A stretch of DNA of 64,000 nucleotides from SG8-40 sp963792855 (GTDB taxonomy: Bacteria > Pseudomonadota > Gammaproteobacteria > Burkholderiales > Eutrophovitaceae), in assembly GCA_963792855.1 (NCBI GenBank), contig CAWBXZ010000003.1:360861-424860 (forward strand). Direction: 5' to 3'. Every line of letters starts with the position of its first letter. The first letter of the stretch is position 1. This document shows positions 17,618 to 25,893 of the stretch, piece by piece. The translations under genes and the position numbers were made by a program. The notes beneath the pieces were generated by a model. The model saw only the letters and a program-made list of their open reading frames with translations. It had not been told where the DNA came from and ran no database searches.

Positions 17618-17764
17618 TCAGACTCCTCGTCCGCGGATCAGTCGAAGGAGAAGGACAATGACGGCGATGATGAGCAGGAGATGGATCAACCCGCCCATCG
17701 TGTAGGAGCTGACCAGGCCGAGAAGCCATAAAGCGACCAGCAAGATGACGATTGTTTCCAGCAT
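17618..17764 (-). CDS. lmo0937-family small membrane protein (48 residues)
   Basis: The reverse strand encodes MLETIVILLVALWLLGLV followed by SSYTMGGLIHLLLIIAVIVL and LLRLIRGRGV, then a stop. Two hydrophobic helices separated by YTMGG are the hallmark of the lmo0937/DUF5670 family of very short membrane proteins. GGAG lies eight bases before the ATG. The family is often stress-associated and found near CsbD-like genes, as here (about 290 bases away on the same strand). Mechanism is unknown. The DNA between the two genes holds no other gene. Confidence 0.85.
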   Translation of the reverse strand: MLETIVILLVALWLLGLVSSYTMGGLIHLLLIIAVIVLLLRLIRGRGV

Positions 17765-18052
17765 TGGAATTCTCCATGGTGAAAGGCAATGCCATCCATC
17801 GTCTCCACTGCGATGGAAGGCTTGAGCGTTCAGCCCAGGGGAGGGAGTGTTGAAGAAGGAGGTGCTGAAAAAAAAGAGCCACTGAATGACAAGGGCATTC
17901 CGTGACTCAGAGAATCAAGTCAAGAGCAGCTGAATGGAGGTTTGATCCCCTCGCTGCTGGTGCGGGTCGTTCAGAGACAAACCTGAGATGCCCAGCAGTT
18001 GAGGGGAAGTAGAAGGTTGATGCACTACGCCACAAGGCCAATTCTGGGTGTT

Positions 18053-18271
18053 TCAGCCTTGATCGTCTGCCCGTCCGGTTGCAGCATCACTGACTTTCTT
18101 CGCCACGGCTTTGGCGCCCTCCTTCAGATCTTCTGCAGCATTCATCGCAGAGGCTTGAACCTGCTTGGCTTTGCCCTTGATCTGGTGTCCAGTGTCGCCA
18201 GTCAGTTCGCCGAGCGCAGCTTCGAGCCTGCCCTCCGCGTCCTTGGCCATGGCGTCGGCTTTGTTTGACAT
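18053..18271 (-). CDS. CsbD-family stress protein
   Basis: This 72-residue, highly charged protein contains AEGRLEAALGELTGDTGHQI and KGKAKQVQASAMNAAEDLK, the CsbD fold seen in general-stress proteins. It has no cysteine or membrane segment. It is probably induced by osmotic or stationary-phase stress by analogy with Bacillus CsbD, though the biochemical role is not known. It sits close to the lmo0937-like peptide gene on the same strand. About 385 bases upstream contain no gene and presumably hold its promoter and that of the GH13 gene. Confidence 0.85.
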   Translation of the reverse strand: MSNKADAMAKDAEGRLEAALGELTGDTGHQIKGKAKQVQASAMNAAEDLKEGAKAVAKKVSDAATGRADDQG

Positions 18272-18656
18272 GATTTCGATAGCGATTGGTTTAGAGAGAG
18301 TGGACGCTGACTTTCGCCTAGGTAGGCAATGGAATTAGCGGGATGGAGATCAGCATGGGTGCGATCGCGTGAACGATTCACAAGGAAAGAATCACAAGCA
18401 AAGACTCACAAACTTCGCACCTGCGCATGATCCGTACCAAGGCTAGCCATTCTGGAGGGCTCAGTGGATGGACGACGGGTTCATCGCTTATTGCTGCCGA
18501 AGACAGGCATGGAAACCCAAGTGGTGGCAGCGGCGTTCAAGGAGGTAACGATTGATGTGCGTTCTGTCGCACAACTTCATCGGCCACGCCCAACTTCCTT
18601 CATTTCTTGCCCCATCGTCTTTCCGTGAGAGAGAGTGGTTGCAACAGGAGAAAGCC
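18272..18656. other. Divergent intergenic region, no gene recognised
   Basis: The 385 bases between csbD-like and the GH13 gene carry one HIP1 octamer (GCGATCGC at 18361-18368). G+C is low for this genome. Short frames have no recognisable content. The last bases include CAGGAG at good spacing before the GH13 ATG. Confidence 0.5.
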
Positions 18657-20460
18657 ATGGTTACGCAGCCGGTGCTTCCAGGGATGGGTTCCATCCTCTC
18701 TTCTGATGGAGTGGCGTTCCGTGTCTGGGCTCCCCATGCCCAACAGGTGTCCGTCATCGGTACCTTCAATGACTGGGACGGTGCCGCCCATCCGATGCAT
18801 CCCGAGGATCGGGGCTTCTGGTATGCCCATGTCAACGGTGCCAGGATCGGTGATGAGTACACCTACCAGCTGATCACATCAGAGGGAACGTTCACAGCGC
18901 ATCGATCCCTATGCCCGTGAAGTGACCAACTCAGTGGGCCATGGGATTATTCATGATCCCAGCTTCCACTGGGGAGATGACGATTTCTCCAGCAAAGCAT
19001 GGAATGAGCTTGTGCTTTACGAATTGCATGTTGGGACCTTCAATACTGAAGACCTTGACCGTCCGGGGCGCTTCATCTCGATCACCTCTCGCTTGGAGTA
19101 TCTGAAAAAACTTGGCATCAATGCCATTCAGATCATGCCTGTAGGTCAGTTTGCGGGAATGCGCTCATGGGGCTACAACCCCTCCCACATCTTTGCCGTG
19201 GATTCAGACTATGGCGGTTCTCTCGGTTTCAAGCAATTCATCAAGCGATCGCATCAAGCCGGAATCGCTGTGATTCTTGATGTCGTTTACAATCACTTTG
19301 GCCCAAGTGATCTCGACCTCTGGCAGTTCGATGGTTGGTCTGAGAATGACCGAGGTGGAATCTACTTCTACAATGATGATCGCGCCCTCACCCCATGGGG
19401 AGAAACGCGGCCCGACTACGGCCGTGGGGAAGTTCGCCAGTACATCCTTGATAACGTACGCATGTGGCTTGATGAATATCACATCGATGGTCTTCGTTTC
19501 GACAGCACTCTCTACATCCGCAACTACGACGAAACCGGCTCCCAGGAGCTTCCGGATGGTTGGAGCATTCTCCAAGCCATCAACGAAGCTGTAGCGCAGC
19601 AATACCCAGGCCGGATCACTATCGCAGAAGATCTGCATAGCAATGATTGGATCACCAAAGATGTTGGGGCCGGTGGTGCAGGTTTCGGATCCCAGTGGGA
19701 CCCCAACTTTGTCCAGCCGATCCGTCAGGCTGTCATCACATCAGACGACGACGATCGCCTATTGGGGAGTATCCGGGATGCGATCCTTTATCGCTACAAC
19801 GACGATGCTTTTCAACGTGTGATCTACAGTGAATCCCATGACGACGTCGCCAATGGCCAGGCCCGGATTCCCCAGGAAGTCAACCCAGGTGACCCCACAG
19901 GCTGGCACGCCCAGAAACGCTCCACCATGGCGGCTGCGATGGTGTTTACGGCTCCAGGAATTCCGATGCTCTTTCAGGGGCAGGAGTTTCTCGAGGGCGC
20001 CTGGTTCCGCGATACGGTCCCCGTCGATTGGGATCAACGGGGTGAGTTTCGCGGCATCGTCCGCATGTATCGGGATCTGATTCGACTGCGCCTCAACAAG
20101 GACGGACAATCCCGTGGGCTGATCGGACAGTTCGCGCAGGTGTTTCATCTCAATGATGAGCGAAAAGTGATCGCCTTTCATCGTTGGGACCTGGGTGGCC
20201 CCGGGGATGATGTTGTCGTGATTGCAAATTTCCTTCACGAATCTCAGGACAACTACATTCTTGGCTTTCCTGCCGCCGGCACCTGGAAACTGATGTTCAA
20301 CAGTGATTGGCAGGGTTACAGTGAGCTGTTTGAGGGGCATTCCAGCGGGGATGTCGATGCTGTTTCCGGAGACTGGGATGGGCTCCCTTCGCACGCATCG
20401 ATCACCATTGCACCCTATAGCGTCCTGATCTACTCACAGCCTCTGAGTGAGCCCTCTTAG
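18657..20460 (+). CDS. GH13 alpha-amylase/branching-enzyme-like protein, one frameshift
   Basis: The protein of about 600 residues begins with a CBM48-like domain (GVAFRVWAPHAQQVSVIGTF) and a GH13 barrel. The conserved regions are DVVYNHFG, GLRFDSTLYI (nucleophile Asp), ITIAEDLHS (acid Glu) and IYSESHDD (transition-state Asp). They indicate a glucan branching or trehalose-type hydrolase; the fine specificity is not decidable. A single extra base near 18,897 shifts the frame before RIDPYAREVTNSVG. The ATG at 18657 has CAGGAG upstream. G+C and codon use are clearly lower than in neighbouring core genes, suggesting transfer. Confidence 0.85.
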
Positions 20461-20485
20461 GACTCTATTCACGCCCGCAGTTTAT

Positions 20486-20980
20486 CTATTCAGGCTCACA
20501 GTTCAATCGAAGACTGATGAGTTCGGGCCTCTTGTCCTGCGCGTTTTCCAGGATCACAAGAGACAGCTCCCGGGGTGAATGATGAAAACCATCGCGACTT
20601 TCTTCGATCAGGTCCGCCAGTTGATCGATGCTCAGGAGCAATCCTGATTCGACCTCCTGCTGGGCCAGATTCCATTGCCTGAGAAAGGCCGATCCTCCCG
20701 GTCCATCGGCGCAGATCTGCCATGCCTCCCTGGCGTCCAGCTTCTCCTGCATGGCGAGCCAGTGCCGCAGCTCCGGACTGCGCATCGCAGCGGGCAGGGG
20801 CAGGAGGTCCGAGAGAGACCCGACGCTCACCGCGTGGGCCTTGTGGTTCGCCGATTTCTCGATCAGAACGACGGGGGTATCCAGCGACCAATGGCTGGCC
20901 GCCGCCAGGGCCTTTGCGGCAGCTCTCACCTCGTCCTGGCAGAGATGGAGGAGCTTTCCATGCTCCACGCTCCACTTCAT
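20486..20980 (-). CDS. Hypothetical protein, 164 residues
   Basis: I do not recognise this protein. It starts MKWSVEHGKLLHLCQDEVRA and contains a region GSAFLRQWNLAQQEVESGLL and an acidic C-terminus. It is soluble, with no signal peptide or membrane segment, and a mix of helices and strands is likely. It is convergent with the GH13 gene (stop codons 25 bases apart) and divergent from the transglutaminase gene 227 bases away. ATG 20980 is preferred over a GTG at 20992. The coding frame is intact, with codon use intermediate between core and accessory DNA. Confidence 0.5.
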   Translation of the reverse strand: MKWSVEHGKLLHLCQDEVRAAAKALAAASHWSLDTPVVLIEKSANHKAHAVSVGSLSDLLPLPAAMRSPELRHWLAMQEKLDAREAWQICADGPGGSAFLRQWNLAQQEVESGLLLSIDQLADLIEESRDGFHHSPRELSLVILENAQDKRPELISLRLNCEPE

Positions 20981-21206
20981 CGGTGGCGGCACCCCCTGCG
21001 TCCCTCCCGCTAAAGTCCAGGTTGGTGGGTTCCGCGTCCAAGGGCGTAGAAACCGTGCCTTCCCGATTCAGCCTCCCACAGGTCTGAGTCGGTTGCCACG
21101 AGCCTGGCCCTCTCCGGTGCTCACCGGCAAGGCAACTCTGGCAAGCCGACGACGGCAAGTCAACGCTGACATGGGTTGAGTGGGCCATTCACGTGGAGGA
21201 GGGTGG

Positions 21207-22104
21207 ATGCGGCGCTACAGGCTTCTTCATCAGACTTCTTACACCTACACCGGCCCAGTTCGGCTCGGTCCCCATACGCTTCGTCTGCGCCCCCGTGAGG
21301 GGCATGACCTGCGCATCGAATCCTCTTCTCTTTCGATCCAGCCGGCAGCGAGCCTGCGTTGGCATCGTGATGTCGAGGACAACTGTCTTGCCATGGCCAC
21401 CTTCAACTAGTGCGGCCAGCCAGTTACGCATCGAGAGCAGCCTGATCATTCAGCACTACGATCAAGAACCACTTGATTTCCTGGTGGCGGACTATGCGGT
21501 TGCCTACCCTTTCTGTTACGCCATTCAGGATCGTCCCGTCCTGGACGCCTACAGGGGTTCTGCGTCTGCCCACCGCAGTGACGAGCTGGCGCAGTGGACG
21601 TCCAGGGTCTGGCGGCCGGGAGAGGTCATAGAGAGCTACGCCCTGTTAGAGCGTCTCAACAGGACGATTCATCAGACTGTCGCCTACCGGAAACGAGACG
21701 AACCCGGTGTTCAGACTGCCGCAGAAACCCTCTCCAGGGGCTGCGGCTCCTGCCGCGATATGGCCTTCCTGTTCATGGAAGCGGCGAGGCTTCTCGGTTT
21801 CGCCTCCCGTTTCGTGAGTGGTTACAGCTTCACGTCGTTGCCTTCGGATGAAGCCGGCAGCATGCACGCCTGGGCCGAAGTGTTTCTTCCGGGCGCTGGC
21901 TGGAAGGGCTTCGATCCCACCCACGATGTCATTGTCGGGGACAGCCACATTTCCGTGGCGGTGGGCCGCCGGCCTGACTCCGTTCCTCCCGTTGCCGGCT
22001 CGTTCAGCGGGGCCTCGCTGGTGTCCATGGATGCGGCCGTTTGGGTGAACGATCTTGAGCCCTCATCCGCAGGGGCCGATCACCCCTCACCACCGCCGAC
22101 CTGA
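21207..22104 (+). CDS. Transglutaminase-like cysteine protease family protein, one frameshift
   Basis: The N-terminal domain RRYRLLHQTSYTYTGPVRLG is the bacterial transglutaminase-like N-terminal beta domain. The catalytic triad follows as GCGSCRDMAFLFM (Cys), MHAWAEVFLPG (His) and WKGFDPTHD (Asp). The product has about 298 residues. An extra T near 21,409 creates a TAG and a frame change (AAC-T-AGT). GGAGG lies seven bases before the ATG. Such proteins are usually peptidases or amidases found with glycan-related genes. The preceding GH13 gene and this gene may have arrived together. Confidence 0.85.
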
Positions 22105-22229
22105 GGGAAATCCAGGCGAGACCGCCCCACCCCGAATTCCGTCCCATCCATCGGTGACGCAGCCACGGTCCTGCCTGTGATCCCTGGAGGATCGGTGGAC
22201 ACAGGAACCCCCCTGGGCGCTACCGATCC

Positions 22230-22700
22230 GCCCGTCTTGGGGATCGGCGCCACCGGCCGCTCGCCCTGCTGCTCACGGCCGCCATGTCGGCCGCGCCATT
22301 CCCCTCCGCCTGGGTCGCCTGCAGCTCAGCGACGCGGTCCTCGACACCCATATGGCCTGGGATCTGGGGGTGGCCGGGCTGGCTCAGGGCCTTTCTGCAT
22401 GGCTGGACGCCTTCCTGATTCAGCACAACTTCTCGCGGCTGGTGATCAACGCCAACCGGCCACCGCATGCGCCCGATTCGATCGTCAGCCGCAGCGAGCA
22501 CACCACTATCGCCGCCAACCGGAACCTTTCCGCCGCCGAGCGGCAACAGCGGATCCAGACCCTGTTCGAGCCCTACCACCGGCGCATCGGCGTTGAGCTC
22601 GATGCCCGCGCCCGGTGTGCGCAGCCCACGGTGGTGGTGAGCCTGCACAGCTTCACGCCGGGGAAGGGGATGACAAGCGGAGCTGGCGCTTTAGTGGCAT
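22230..22700 (+). pseudogene. N-formylglutamate amidohydrolase-like, truncated and frameshifted
   Basis: The text RPLALLLTAA, then GRAIPLRLGRLQLSDAVLDT, HMAWDLGVAGLAQGLSAWL, FSRLVINANRPPHAPDSI and VVVSLHSFTP follow the order of the N-formylglutamate amidohydrolase (HutG2-like) family. Two frames are needed because of a shift near 22,290. After the SLHSFTP motif the family's remaining third is absent, and the DNA turns into low-G+C sequence leading to an ISAs1 remnant. A start codon is not obvious. The gene is a remnant, or its end was lost in assembly. Confidence 0.65.
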
Positions 22701-22988
22701 TTTCCTAATTTGGATCAAATAGATCTTCTTTTTGGAATCGCTGTTTGTCGCCAAGCAACAGGGCAGCATGCTCCGTGCCATGTTTTCCAAGGAGTTAGAC
22801 CTCCAAAAAGGATCCGGCAACAGAATGTCATCCCAAAACCAATACTGGTGCATATGGTTCTGGCTGTCCATGGGTGTTACAAAGCCAAAGGGAGCACCTT
22901 GGGGCGGGAGTCGTTTTCCTCTACCTCGCTCAGCGCGGCGCCGACGTGTCGATTGGCGTCAAGCACGGTCGCCACCTACCTGGCCGCA
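22701..22988. other. Low-G+C stretch between the amidohydrolase remnant and the ISAs1 remnant
   Basis: About 290 bases have markedly lower G+C than flanks. A reverse frame of 72 residues (22653-22871) is open but has no family features. It may be part of a damaged insertion sequence, since ISAs1-type sequence follows. Confidence 0.35.
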
Positions 22989-23255
22989 GGCCAGCGTGCC
23001 GGAGGCACCAGGGGTTTCGGCTGATCTGTGATCGCTTCATCTACGGCCTGAAGCTGCCATGGCAGACCAGCCACCGTGAGGTCGGACACGGCCGCACCAT
23101 CACCTGGACCCTGTGCGGGCGATGCCGGCTCCAACTGGGTTGTTAACCACTGGCCCGTCAGCGCCACGATCATTGCCGTGCGCAGCCAGGGCATCCGCGA
23201 CGGCAGGTCAACCGACGAGACCCGGTACTACGTCACACCCCTGCTGGGATTCTTT
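22989..23255 (+). mobile_element. ISAs1-family transposase remnant
   Basis: Over two frames the translation reads KLPWQTSHREVGHGRTITWTL and then HWPVSATIIAVRSQGIRDG, STDETRYYVT. These follow the ISAs1-family order of a GHGR-x-x-W-x-L motif, a W-P motif, R-x-R-x-G, then a T-R-Y-Y segment just before the C-terminal third. The upstream catalytic region and the end are missing. Stop codons and frame changes prevent expression. It marks past transposition near the toxin-antitoxin cluster. Confidence 0.55.
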
Positions 23256-23322
23256 ATGGCGTGATCGCCTGGCGGCTGCAGCCAACCCGGCTCCCGGAGT
23301 AGGGATGCCGCCCCAGTGCTGG
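23253..23322 (-). repeat. Dispersed imperfect repeat, copy 1
   Basis: The core GGCGGCTGCAGCCAACCCGG and flanking bases reappear at about 24,243-24,311 in the same orientation, about 70 bases with scattered differences. Translated on the reverse strand, both copies read a shared peptide around TP-x-AGLAAAA with basic residues and a Lys-x-Ser-x-Gln-Gly end. That suggests fragments of one former coding sequence. Confidence 0.55.
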
Positions 23323-23407
23323 ACCCACCCTCGAAGCACGCCACGGCCAGGGAAACAAGGGCTCCATCCACTCCTGGTGGCAGTTATGGCCTCTGAGACC
23401 ACCCATC

Positions 23408-23710
23408 TCAGGGCTTGGAGCGTTGACGCCAGAGCTTTGGGTCGCGGCCGCAATGCAGCACGGCCAGCACCACGATGCTGTTCTGCTCGGGAACCGGTAG
23501 GTAGATGACGCCGTAGGGGAAGCGCCGGATCAGGGCACGGTGCGTGCCTCGGTAGCCCAAGGCGTAGGCCTCAGGGTTGGTGCGGATGCGATGGAAGGTC
23601 GCGCGCACCTGTTCAAGAAAAAGCTGACCCAGGCCCTGCTCTTGAGCTTCGTACCAGCGGGCCGCAGCCTCGAGATCAAGCTGGGCTTCCGGGCGGAGCC
23701 GAAGCCTCAT
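23408..23710 (-). CDS. ParE/RelE-family toxin
   Basis: The 100-residue protein has the family pattern LRPEAQLDLEAAARWYEAQE, a middle IRTNPEAYALGYRGTHRAL, and RRFPYGVIYLPVPEQNSIVV followed by VLHCGRDPKLW. This is typical of ParE/RelE toxins, which inhibit gyrase or cut ribosome-bound mRNA. It lies two bases downstream of its antitoxin gene on the reverse strand and is intact. An addiction role is inferred from the family. Confidence 0.85.
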   Translation of the reverse strand: MRLRLRPEAQLDLEAAARWYEAQEQGLGQLFLEQVRATFHRIRTNPEAYALGYRGTHRALIRRFPYGVIYLPVPEQNSIVVLAVLHCGRDPKLWRQRSKP

Positions 23711-23712
23711 GC

Positions 23713-23922
23713 TCAGAGGGTCTGCTCCAGGGAGTCCAGCACCGCATCGGCATCAAGGCCGGGGTCGCCGTCCGCCAGGAAGTTCTCCAGCCGCTGATCG
23801 ATCAGCTGGCGATCAGTTTCCGTGAGTTCAGGGCCGATCTGCTCGGCGGCGATTGAGTCCCAAAGGCGTTGCACCAGCTCCAGCCGTTGCGCCAGGGGCA
23901 GGGTCAGCAGGTCATTCACCAC
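23713..23922 (-). CDS. Addiction-module antitoxin (TIGR02574-like)
   Basis: A 69-residue protein starting at GTG 23922, with LLTLPLAQRLELVQRLWDSI and an acidic tail LADGDPGLDADAVLDSLEQ. This matches the small putative addiction-module antitoxins that precede ParE/RelE toxins. It is intact, and its stop is two bases before the toxin ATG. DNA binding and self-repression are expected but not shown. Confidence 0.8.
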   Translation of the reverse strand: MVNDLLTLPLAQRLELVQRLWDSIAAEQIGPELTETDRQLIDQRLENFLADGDPGLDADAVLDSLEQTL

Positions 23923-24362
23923 ATGCTGTGCCGGCAGAGCCGGAGACCAGTTGTTGTCACGGTAGCGGCGGCCTGCAGATGCGTCGCCGTCGCAGCCCCA
24001 GCACTTTTGCGGCAGTAGCTTGCCGCTGCCGACCTTCCCGGAACGCCCTGCCGATCACATGAGTGCGCCACTGGCGGCGTTCCTCGTTCGGGGGTGCTGA
24101 TGCCGTGCTCATCGCCCGATTGTGAAGCCACCCGCCAGGCGATGCAGCCGCTTTGGGGATGGTGGGCTGAAGCGTGAGCCCAGGTTCGATCGGCAGGCAG
24201 GCTTTGGGCGGCCCGTCAGGCCATCGACCCTGCAGGGATCCCTTCTGGCGTGGGCGCTTGGCGGCTGCAGCCAACCCGGCTTCGGGTGTGGCTGTGCCGC
24301 CCCAGTCCCTTTGCCCAGACAGTGGCAGCATCCCGCCCACCACTGCAAGACTGGTGGGCGCC
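23923..24362. other. Spacer with possible protein fragment and repeat copy 2
   Basis: No intact gene is seen in about 440 bases. A reverse frame at about 23,990-24,110 reads PPNEERRQWRTHVIGRAFRE and an Arg-rich tail without a family match. The right half includes the second copy of the dispersed repeat. It probably holds remnants of former genes and the promoter of hicB. Confidence 0.4.
24243..24311 (-). repeat. Dispersed imperfect repeat, copy 2
   Basis: This copy matches the stretch at about 23,253-23,322, including the identical core GGCGGCTGCAGCCAACCCGG. It lies just upstream of the HicB gene, while copy 1 lies downstream of the ParE gene. No transposase is associated. Confidence 0.55.
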
Positions 24363-24569
24363 ATGCAGGAAATCCTTTTCGTGGTCGAGGAAGCGGAGGA
24401 CGGCTCCTACCGGGCCAGCGCAGCTGCCGCCGCGATCCACACCGAGGCCGACACCCTTGAGGAGCTCCACCGGGAGATCACAGGCGCCGTCGTCTGTCAC
24501 TTCGATCCCGGCGAGGCGCCACCCCTGATCCGCCTCCATCACGTGAGGCAGGAACTGCTGTCCCTGTGA
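24363..24569 (+). CDS. HicB-like antitoxin (68 residues)
   Basis: The protein MQEILFVVEEAEDGSYRASA with the following ADTLEELHREITGAVVCHF is the short HicB fold. Some database entries label the same family by mistake as 2-oxoisovalerate dehydrogenase subunits. Its stop overlaps the HicA GTG start by the four bases GTGA, so the pair is coupled. It should neutralise the HicA ribonuclease. The gene is intact. Confidence 0.8.
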   Translation: MQEILFVVEEAEDGSYRASAAAAAIHTEADTLEELHREITGAVVCHFDPGEAPPLIRLHHVRQELLSL

Positions 24570-24768
24570 GGATTCCGCGGGACGTCAACGGCCAGCTCCT
24601 GGCCGAGCGCCTCCAGCGCCATGGCTACGCGCTGGCAGCCAGCAGCAGCACCTCACGATTCCGGCCCACAAGCCTCTGAGGGTTGGCACCCTGCGGCAGA
24701 TCCTCAAGGACGTGGCCAGCCAGCTGGGCTGCTCGATCGAGGAGCTGATCGGCAGCCTGGATCTTTGA
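24566..24768 (+). pseudogene. HicA-like toxin with internal deletion
   Basis: The N-terminus VRIPRDVNGQLLAERLQRHG continues as YAL, and the C-terminus reads HLTIPAHKPLRVGTLRQIL and SQLGCSIEELIGSL. The segment between, which in HicA carries G-S-H with the catalytic His, is missing: about 15 residues are lost and the frame changes near 24,650. The start is GTG 24566. Without the catalytic His the toxin would be inactive. The loss may be an assembly artefact, as in neighbouring genes. Confidence 0.7.
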
Positions 24769-24825
24769 GGGCTGGGCTGTGCGGCCGATCTTTCGGATGA
24801 GCACACGGCCCACCATCCGCTTCAC

Positions 24826-24856
24826 AGGATCCGCCGGGCCACGTCGCGGGCGGGGG
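24826..24856. repeat. Short repeat B, copy 1
   Basis: The sequence around AGGATCCGCCGGGC recurs at about 25,536-25,566 in the same orientation, with further similarity to the right. On the reverse strand both copies could read PA-x-D-x-ARRIL in the same frame, so they may be the ends of related former genes. It is too short for a firm statement. Confidence 0.4.
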
Positions 24857-24939
24857 TGGGGCCATGGGGGAATCCTGGCGGGGGTGAGACGGGGGCGGCA
24901 CTTGTGGAGGAGAAGCCCCGGCGATCTCCTGGCCCACGA

Positions 24940-25269
24940 ATGCTCCCCCATGCAGACCACGCGGTTGTCGACAAGGCCAAGATCTGCGACGACCTGCTCT
25001 CATACGTGCATCCAGTCGGAAGGTTCAAGGCCAGGGTGTTCCTCTCCCTCGGCTACAGCATCGAAGCCTGGACAAGACTTCGTGACGACCTACTTCTCCA
25101 TGGGCGGACCGGAGTTGTTGCGCGGACCCTGAGCAGCACCTACGGGATGAGGGTTGTGATCAGTGCTAGATTAAAAGACTCTAATGGAACTTCAAAACAG
25201 TTCAGAACAATCTGGCTGATTGCCGATCACTCCAACCAGCCAAGGCTCATCACCGCATTTCCGGAGTAA
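24940..25269 (+). CDS. DUF6883-family protein
   Basis: The 109-residue protein begins MLPHADHAVVDKAKICDDLL and contains FKARVFLSLGYSIEAWTRLR, FRTIWLIADHSNQPRLIT and the ending AFPE. That is the DUF6883 pattern: a conserved H and a G-Y-S motif in the first half and a W-x-I strand near the end. It is followed after three bases by a DUF4926 protein, a pairing that recurs in cyanobacterial accessory DNA. The family is thought to be toxin-like, without proof. The gene is intact. Confidence 0.75.
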   Translation: MLPHADHAVVDKAKICDDLLSYVHPVGRFKARVFLSLGYSIEAWTRLRDDLLLHGRTGVVARTLSSTYGMRVVISARLKDSNGTSKQFRTIWLIADHSNQPRLITAFPE

Positions 25270-25272
25270 GTC

Positions 25273-25506
25273 ATGTTTGCCTTGCACCAGACAGTTGCTC
25301 TCACCCAGGACATTCTCGAGGCTGGCCTTCAGTCGGGCGATCTCGGTGCTGTCGTTGCCATTCACGATCCTGAAACGTACGAGGTTGAGTTTGTCGTCGT
25401 ATCAGGACGCACGCAATCTCTCCTGACGCTTTCATCAGCCAGCCTTCGAGCAATCGGTGATCAGGATCTGATCGCTGTGCGTTCCTTGGCTACGGCCCAT
25501 CCCTGA
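25273..25506 (+). CDS. DUF4926-family small protein
   Basis: This 77-residue protein has LHQTVALTQDILEAGLQSGD, then LGAVVAIHDPETYEVEFVVV and LLTLSSASLRAI. The family shows a small SH3-like barrel outline with a short motif for G-D-x-G and a V-E-F strand. Its ATG follows the DUF6883 stop by three bases, so they are an operon. Its role as an immunity or antitoxin partner is an inference from this arrangement. Confidence 0.75.
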   Translation: MFALHQTVALTQDILEAGLQSGDLGAVVAIHDPETYEVEFVVVSGRTQSLLTLSSASLRAIGDQDLIAVRSLATAHP

Positions 25507-25535
25507 GATCCGGCATCGATCAGCTCCTCGCCTCC

Positions 25536-25566
25536 CAGGATCCGCCGGGCGATGTCCTGCGCCGGG
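25536..25566. repeat. Short repeat B, copy 2
   Basis: Matches copy 1 at 24,826-24,856 around AGGATCCGCCGGGC. It follows the DUF4926 gene directly. The two copies flank the DUF6883-DUF4926 pair, an arrangement that could reflect duplication or a recombination site. Confidence 0.4.
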
Positions 25567-25694
25567 GCCGGGCTGGCTGTTGCCTGGCAAACCCGTGGCC
25601 CAGCAGTTCCAACCGCTGCGCGGAAGCCTGCGGCTACAGCATCAGCGGTTGGTCGAAGGACCTAATGTGTAGGCACCTCACGGCTAGGTCACAC

Positions 25695-25893
25695 ATCGCC
25701 ACGAATCTCGCTCTCGATCAGGACCTGCTCGATCACGCCTTCCGTGTGAGCGGTGAGCCCACCAAGAAGGCCGCCTGACCCGCGCCCTTCAGGAGTTCAT
25801 CGCGCGCCGGGAGCAGCGCCGGGTTGCCGAGCTCTTCGGCAAGCTTGAGTGGGACCTTGGCTACGATTACAAGGCCGAACGGGAACGCCGGCG
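25695..25893 (+). pseudogene. VapB-type antitoxin, frameshifted, start codon altered
   Basis: The reading ATNLALDQDLLDHAFRVSGE followed by PTKKAA, a TGA at 25776-25778, then in another frame TRALQEFIARREQRRVAEL and WDLGYDYKAERERR is a VapB antitoxin of the type that pairs with PIN toxins. At the expected start, ATC replaces ATG (25695-25697). One or two bases are missing at the shift, after the Lys-Lys-Ala-Ala. Its end overlaps the VapC start. The breaks are probably sequence errors. Confidence 0.65.

Noticed and set aside
17283..17661. Forward open frame of about 126 residues
   Set aside because: It has no family resemblance, its end overlaps the convincing lmo0937-like gene on the other strand, and base composition gives no support.
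22653..22871. Reverse frame of 72 residues in low-G+C DNA
   Set aside because: No recognisable domain, no ribosome-binding site, and it overlaps the end of the amidohydrolase remnant. It is probably part of degraded insertion-sequence DNA.
23253..25566. CRISPR array from the dispersed repeats
   Set aside because: Only two copies of each repeat, far apart, without regular spacers and without cas genes.
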